Part shown: positions 59,634-64,000 of the stretch, one piece after another
How the letters are laid out: the number at the start of each line of letters is the position of its first letter
Numbering within the stretch: position 1 is the first letter of the stretch
Assembly: GCA_942490925.1 (NCBI GenBank)
Contig: CALNYX010000017.1
Coordinates: 1,550,001 to 1,614,000 of the forward strand
Direction of reading: 5' to 3'
From: CALNYX01 sp942490925
GTDB lineage: Bacteria; Chlamydiota; Chlamydiia; Chlamydiales; JAAKFR01
DNA length: 64,000 nucleotides
Program-made: the position numbers and the translations under genes
The notes under the pieces: generated by a model
What the model was told of the DNA's origin: nothing
Databases searched by the model: none
Seen by the model: the letters and a program-made list of their open reading frames with translations, nothing else

Positions 59634-60092
59634 TTAGTCAGCAATGCCTTCTTGAGCAGGGCGAACTGCAACTGGTTGCATACCGCGAAGATTATTCAAA
59701 AGCTGATTTAAATCCTGTACAATCCCTTGAGCTAAGTCCTGTTGGTCATTTAGTAATCTCTCGAAAGTTTCTTGAGAATTGAGAAACTGTCGAGAAATGA
59801 GAACAAGCTTATGCGCGGCTAATGACTGCTTAAGACTTTTGAAGCCCGTATTGCTGAAGTAGGTGACTGTAAAAAATGTAGCGCAGGCAGAAACAGCACA
59901 GATATGTGCGCAAGTTAAATCTGGTGTAAGTGCTGTTGCCGCAATCAAGCTAGATCCAATAGCAAGCAGAGCTAGAGCCGTTACTAATTTAAAAATGCCA
60001 CGACGACAGAATTTAGTACTTTCGTTTGATAACCGATTTGTAAGCTCTCGCATACCATCGATATTAAGATCTGCAGGAACTCCATTTGCCAT
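59634..60092 (-). CDS. Inc-like small protein with bilobed hydrophobic domain
   Basis: A 152 aa protein. Two transmembrane segments (about 33-55 and 62-80) are separated by a six-residue turn (TPDLTC), the bilobed signature of inclusion-membrane proteins; a soluble C-terminal region of about 70 residues follows (SQETFERLLNDQQDLAQGIV), helical and able to form a coiled coil. The N-terminal 32 residues lack a Sec signal, as expected for type III secretion. Convergent with the 58620 gene. Call based on topology only. Confidence 0.58.
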   Translation of the reverse strand: MANGVPADLNIDGMRELTNRLSNESTKFCRRGIFKLVTALALLAIGSSLIAATALTPDLTCAHICAVSACATFFTVTYFSNTGFKSLKQSLAAHKLVLISRQFLNSQETFERLLNDQQDLAQGIVQDLNQLLNNLRGMQPVAVRPAQEGIAD

Positions 60093-60335
60093 AGCATCAC
60101 CCGATTATTTCTTAAGTTAATCATTATAAGACGATTAAGGTTATTTTATAAGAGTTAAAAAATAGCTTTGGTTTTGAGAGGAAGAGGACTTGGAAATTAT
60201 GAATTTATTAAAATTATTTTTTGGGAAGAGTAGTGCGTCGTCGGGTTTAGTATAGCTTTCAGTAAAAGTTTAACTTTTATCTATTTGTACATACAGAGCA
60301 GTTAAATGTCATATAGGATGATTAGAAGAGAGCTT
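60093..60335. other. Intergenic stretch without a supportable gene
   Basis: About 240 A/T-rich bases between the Inc-like and WD40 genes, both transcribed leftward. Only an 18-codon plus-strand frame (60199-60255, MNLLKLFFGKSSASSGLV) was noticed; it is too short to support. Confidence 0.5.
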
Positions 60336-61367
60336 CTATACGATGGAAACGGTTGGGTCAGTCCAGAGGCGGATGGTTCCATCATTTGAACCACTAACAA
60401 AATCCCCAGTTGGAAGTAGGGTCAGGCAGGTGACTGATTTAGCATGTTCATGACAAAGCTGAAGTAAAACTCCATCACTACTCCATCGATAAACTTTGCC
60501 AGCATAAGTCCCTGCAAGGATGGTGTCTGATAGGGCGCAATAAGCCAAAGAAAAGGCTGTCTCGCCACAGTCTAGTTGATTGCGACACTGGCCTGTTCGT
60601 GCATCCCAGATACAGACTGTTTGGTCGAATGAAGAAGAAAAAATGCGGTTTTTTGAAACACGCACGCATACTACTGCATCTGTATGTTTATGTAGTGTGC
60701 ACAAGCTCTCATTTTTGCCAATTTCCCAAATTCTTAAGGTCTTATCTCCCGATGCAGAAACAATTCGATCATTGTCTAAATTTGCAAACGCAAAAATAGA
60801 GGAGGTGTGTGTATTCCAATGATGTAGGCAAGTTCCAGTATCAGGGTTCCAGACACGTAAGGTATTGTCCCACGATGCCGATACTAGCGACTCTTTAACG
60901 ATTGCGACTTGACAAACTGTCTTGCTGTGGCCACGCAGAAGATGAGCTATGCAGCGTTTTTGTAAATCCCATATGTATATATTTGTATTTTCCCCGCCTA
61001 AGGCAAGTTTATCACCTGGGAGCTCAGCTACACAAATAATTGGCTCGTCATTTTGAAGCTTATGGCTTAAGTGCCCTGTTTGTTCCCAAATATTTAGGAA
61101 GTTATTGCCATCTCCACAAATAAGATATCCATGAGCAATAGTTAAACAAAATGCTCCGGAAGATTGTGTTATAATGCGTGTTGATAACCCATCAATTGTG
61201 CAAATAGAGAGATTAGGGCCAATCGTACCAATCGCGATTTCTCCGGAAGGAAGTCGTATAATATGACGAACCTCGTGACGCTGACTCAGTATATAACTTA
61301 CCCCCGTCTGCAGTTTGTTAAAGGGCGGGGGAGTAGGTGTATCTACTGAAGATTCAACAGAAAGCAT
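60336..61367 (-). CDS. WD40-repeat beta-propeller protein
   Basis: A 343 aa protein of about seven WD repeats; clear blades end in IYIWDLQKR, LRVWNPDTG, LRIWEIGKN, VCIWDARTG, VYRWSSDG and IRLWTDP, with SASxDxT and SSSFDQT turns. ATG 61367 is preceded by GAGGT at a five-base spacing, so it is preferred over ATG 61391. The short Pro-rich N-terminus precedes blade one. No signal peptide. Such scaffolds mediate protein-protein contact and are common in eukaryotes, so a host-directed effector is possible. It lies 3' of the MOMP-like genes on the same strand. Confidence 0.85.
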   Translation of the reverse strand: MLSVESSVDTPTPPPFNKLQTGVSYILSQRHEVRHIIRLPSGEIAIGTIGPNLSICTIDGLSTRIITQSSGAFCLTIAHGYLICGDGNNFLNIWEQTGHLSHKLQNDEPIICVAELPGDKLALGGENTNIYIWDLQKRCIAHLLRGHSKTVCQVAIVKESLVSASWDNTLRVWNPDTGTCLHHWNTHTSSIFAFANLDNDRIVSASGDKTLRIWEIGKNESLCTLHKHTDAVVCVRVSKNRIFSSSFDQTVCIWDARTGQCRNQLDCGETAFSLAYCALSDTILAGTYAGKVYRWSSDGVLLQLCHEHAKSVTCLTLLPTGDFVSGSNDGTIRLWTDPTVSIV

Positions 61368-61419
61368 AATTACCTCATTATTCGAGGTCATTTTACTATA
61401 TGTTAGGTTTAATTAAAAG

Positions 61420-62289
61420 TTAAAAGCGGAGTTCTGAATTCACTGTGAGGGCTGATTCACTAGCAAAGCGTCCTTCAACACCTAGGCTAAATCGTTCGCA
61501 ACCAACCATTGTCAGTCCAATGGCATAACCCCAAAGGCGTTGGTTTTCAAGCGTACCAAGTCGAACATTAAAGGTAGGGTTTGCAAATAGAGAACCGATT
61601 TCAGGGAAAGCGTCACCCATGTTAACCCATGCATGCGACCATGTAACATTGATATATGGCAAAAGCTGAATGGATTGTGCTAAGCAAATTTGGTAGGTTG
61701 TTCCAAGGCTAAATTGCCACTCCTGGTACTTAAATTTTGCTGATTGAGGATATGTTGCAACCCTGTCTAGGCCATTATAGTAATCAAGCGAGGTAATGTC
61801 TGGACGAGAGAGGAAGTACTGGGCTTCACCACCAAGAGCAAATGCTCCACAAGACCAAAGTGTAGCGCGAGTACCTACACGCCAAGAAAAATAGGTCTCA
61901 GTGTTGATGAGTAAGCTTGCATTGTTGGCTGCTACAGTCGCATTATTTGGGGTAAAAGCCCTGACTGGAGATCTGACATAAAATTCGGAAGCTCCCAATG
62001 CTGCAAAAAAATCGATGCGTTGGCAGACGTTGAGCGTAATGACAGCCGAGTTGGTTTGGATGTCAACAAGTCGGATATCACCATGACCAGGGTTTTCAAG
62101 ATTGCGATTGAAGACGTGGTCATACTCATAGCCAAAGCGATAAGATAGGCTCTCAAAAGGGAGATTTGGGATGTAACACTGATCAGAGAAAACGTTGGTA
62201 CAAAAGAGACTTGCATCCCAAGGATTACCCGCTGGTAATGCAAAGAGTGTTGAGGTCAATAAAACGCATAGAAATAGAGCTTTTTTCAT
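61420..62289 (-). CDS. MOMP-like outer membrane porin 1
   Basis: A 289 aa protein with a signal peptide (residues 1-19, ALFLCVLLTSTLFALPAG) and the MOMP start LPAGNPWDASLF. Cys-rich, beta-strand-rich, with shared family blocks FKYQEWQFSLGTTYQICLAQ, SIQLLPYINVTWSHAW, RLWGYAIG and terminal Phe in NSELRF, the signal for BamA-mediated insertion. In Chlamydia MOMP is a disulfide-linked porin; this family is shorter (about 285 against about 390 aa) because loops are reduced. It starts directly after the stop of porin 2. Confidence 0.88.
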   Translation of the reverse strand: MKKALFLCVLLTSTLFALPAGNPWDASLFCTNVFSDQCYIPNLPFESLSYRFGYEYDHVFNRNLENPGHGDIRLVDIQTNSAVITLNVCQRIDFFAALGASEFYVRSPVRAFTPNNATVAANNASLLINTETYFSWRVGTRATLWSCGAFALGGEAQYFLSRPDITSLDYYNGLDRVATYPQSAKFKYQEWQFSLGTTYQICLAQSIQLLPYINVTWSHAWVNMGDAFPEIGSLFANPTFNVRLGTLENQRLWGYAIGLTMVGCERFSLGVEGRFASESALTVNSELRF

Positions 62290-63132
62290 CTAGAATTGCA
62301 TCCCCACGTTGAAAGAGAGCGCCTTTTCACTGGCAAATCGATTCTCTAATGTGATCTGAAATTTTTCGCAGCCTGTTAACGTAACACCAACTGCGTATCC
62401 CCACTGTTTTTGCTCACGCAAATCAAGGAATGTAAAGGTTAGGTTGTTCATGGATTGTGCTGAGTTTTGCATATCAACTTCGACGCGCGACCAGGTTATT
62501 CCAATATAGGGAAGAGCTTGTATGCTTTGGGCTAGACAGATTTGATAGGTTGCTCCCAAGCCAAATTGCCATTCTCTGTATTTGAATAGGGTATCAGCTG
62601 GGTAGATGACCCGAGAAATGTTGGGATCAAACGTTGTGCTGATTGAGGGACGTGCTGCAAAGTACTCAACTTCTCCACCAACAGCGAAGTTGCAACAGGA
62701 GAAAATTGTCCCGCGCACTCCAACACTCCAAGAGAAATCAGATGCTGTGTTGAAGTAAAGAAGAGAGCTGACATTTTCTGTAAGATGATCGCTATTAAAT
62801 GAATTCACATGTGTGGTAACCCAAAACTGTGAAGCTCCAAATGTGCCAAAGAGATCAAAACGATCACAAAAATTGAGTGCAACGGTTCCGGCATTGGTAT
62901 AAATCTCAACTTGTCGCAGTGAGGCGTGAGCAGCACCATCAGTCTCAAGGTGGCGGTTGACGACATGGTCATACTCATAGCCAAAGCGGTATGATGCAGA
63001 AATTGGTAACAGTGGGAGTGAGCAGCAATCAAGAAAAATGCCTTCATCTAAGAGGCTTGCCTCCCAGGGGTTTCCCAGAGGGAGTGCTTGTAGTGAGGAA
63101 ATAAAAAACAGTGCAGCTAGGATTTTTTTCAT
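62290..63132 (-). CDS. MOMP-like outer membrane porin 2
   Basis: A 280 aa paralogue of its neighbours. Signal peptide at residues 1-16 (KKILAALFFISSLQA), then LPLGNPWEASLLDEG with the mature start close to chlamydial MOMP. Contains FKYREWQFGLGATYQICLAQ, SIQALPYIGITWSR, and ends NVGMQF. The first external loop (DCCSLPLLPISASYRFGYEY) is closest to porin 1. Abuts porin 1 with no gap and follows porin 3 by one base, so all three are one transcript unit. Confidence 0.88.
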   Translation of the reverse strand: MKKILAALFFISSLQALPLGNPWEASLLDEGIFLDCCSLPLLPISASYRFGYEYDHVVNRHLETDGAAHASLRQVEIYTNAGTVALNFCDRFDLFGTFGASQFWVTTHVNSFNSDHLTENVSSLLYFNTASDFSWSVGVRGTIFSCCNFAVGGEVEYFAARPSISTTFDPNISRVIYPADTLFKYREWQFGLGATYQICLAQSIQALPYIGITWSRVEVDMQNSAQSMNNLTFTFLDLREQKQWGYAVGVTLTGCEKFQITLENRFASEKALSFNVGMQF

Positions 63133-63133
63133 G

Positions 63134-64000
63134 TTAGAAGAGCACTCCTGCGTTTAGAGAGATGGCCTTTTCACTGGCAAATCGATTTTCGATAGTGAGC
63201 TGAAAGCGCTCACAACCAACAAATGTGAAACCAATGGCATAACCCCACAACCTTTGGTTTTCAAGAGAATTAAAGGTAAGAGGAATGGATTGTTCTTCTG
63301 GGTCGCTATTTGTATTTAACTCGAAGCTATTCATATTAACCCGTGCATGTGACCATGAGATTCCTACATAGGGGAGCACTTGAATGCTTTGTGCCAAGCA
63401 GATTTGGTAGGTAAGAGCTAAGCCAAACTGCCACTCTTGGTATTTAAAACGCTCATTTGCAAAATAACGAGTGAAATTGCTGTCTTGGAAAATCTCAAAG
63501 GAGTTCATAGAAGGTCTAGACTGGAAGTATTGGGCTTCTCCACCGAATGCCCAATTGCAACATGTCCAAATGGTTCCTCTTGCTCCTGCGCTCCATGAAA
63601 AATTCGTGTCTATGTTTACATCGAGCATTTGCTGCGTATTAGCTTGGAGATTAAATGCTGAAGAGACGGTTTGTAGGAAAAAGCTTGTTGCTCCGAAGGT
63701 GGCAAAGAGATCTAGGCGGTCACAAAATGTCATGTGGACAATGGCAGCATTTGTATTGAGAGTGACGAGATGGATGTCTCCTGCGCCATTCTCAGCTCGC
63801 AAGTGACGGTCTTGAACGTAATCGCCGTAAAAACCAAGGCGTATATCACCTAAACAGTCAACGAAGTCTGGAAGGGGCAAACAATCAGACAGGACTCCCT
63901 GGCCATCACAAAAGAGGCTTGGTTCCCAGGGGTTGCCAATGGGCAGCGCTGCAAGTGAAAAATGTGTGGCTAAAACGGCTAAAAATGTGAGTCTTTTCAT
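63134..64000 (-). CDS. MOMP-like outer membrane porin 3
   Basis: A 288 aa protein whose ATG is the last codon of the window (63998-64000), so its promoter lies outside. Signal peptide (RLTFLAVLATHFSLA), then LPIGNPWEPSLFCDGQGVL, the closest of the three to the MOMP consensus LPVGNPAEPSLMIDG; DIRLGFYGDYVQDRHLR matches the MOMP segment RMGYYGDFVFDRVL. Further blocks FKYQEWQFGLALTYQICLAQ and SIQVLPYVGISWSHARV; ends NAGVLF. First gene of the porin operon. Confidence 0.9.
   Translation of the reverse strand: MKRLTFLAVLATHFSLAALPIGNPWEPSLFCDGQGVLSDCLPLPDFVDCLGDIRLGFYGDYVQDRHLRAENGAGDIHLVTLNTNAAIVHMTFCDRLDLFATFGATSFFLQTVSSAFNLQANTQQMLDVNIDTNFSWSAGARGTIWTCCNWAFGGEAQYFQSRPSMNSFEIFQDSNFTRYFANERFKYQEWQFGLALTYQICLAQSIQVLPYVGISWSHARVNMNSFELNTNSDPEEQSIPLTFNSLENQRLWGYAIGFTFVGCERFQLTIENRFASEKAISLNAGVLF

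Overview
The window comes from a member of the Chlamydiota outside the genus Chlamydia; an environmental Simkania- or Waddlia-like lineage is the best fit. Gene order over the first 41 kb matches the Chlamydia trachomatis blocks recalled as CT539-CT553 and CT534-CT504. The right end holds three tandem proteins with the MOMP hallmark (signal peptide, then LP-x-GNPWE-x-SL, Cys-rich, terminal Phe). Two proteins have the paired hydrophobic hairpin of chlamydial inclusion membrane (Inc) proteins. Genus is inference; no rRNA or tRNA gene was seen.

Layout. (1) 1-20.2 kb: trxA, a signal-peptide-bearing NUDIX protein, a cyclase-family protein, trmL-mip-aspS-hisS, two MFS transporters (the second UhpC-like), dnaE, an envelope-assembly pair (TPR protein plus LptE-like lipoprotein), rsbW, dacF, an Inc-like protein and an RsmB/Fmu methyltransferase. 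(2) 20.2-24.9 kb: lnt-lpxC-fabZ-lpxA-fmt, a lipoprotein/lipid A/formylation cluster in which fmt appears to start at an AUC codon. (3) 25.0-27.3 kb: two tandem paralogues sitting where Chlamydia carries CT529 (Cap1), with their own sigma66-type promoter and a terminator. (4) 27.4-41.6 kb: the ribosomal protein super-operon rplC to secY, then rpsM-rpsK-rpoA-rplQ-gap, without rpsJ, rpsN, rpmD, infA or rpmJ in their common places. (5) 41.6-61.4 kb: an accessory region rich in exported, membrane and unrecognised proteins. (6) 61.4-64.0 kb: three MOMP-like porins.

The accessory region is the interesting part. It contains a two-gene cassette present twice (a small exported zinc-ribbon protein followed by an exported protein of about 250 aa), a tandem pair of related four-helix membrane proteins between the two copies, an exported methyltransferase, and an RHS/YD-repeat protein of about 1718 aa with a lipase-like C-terminal domain. 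The RHS gene overlaps a small lipoprotein gene, which overlaps a 37-codon lipoprotein ORF; this is the layout of a polymorphic toxin with lipoprotein immunity. A WD-unit/ABC-ATPase chimera and a WD40 propeller gene are also present.

Start sites were moved inward from the longest ORF where Shine-Dalgarno spacing, signal peptides or family N-termini required it. Comparisons with Chlamydia are from memory and no search was run.
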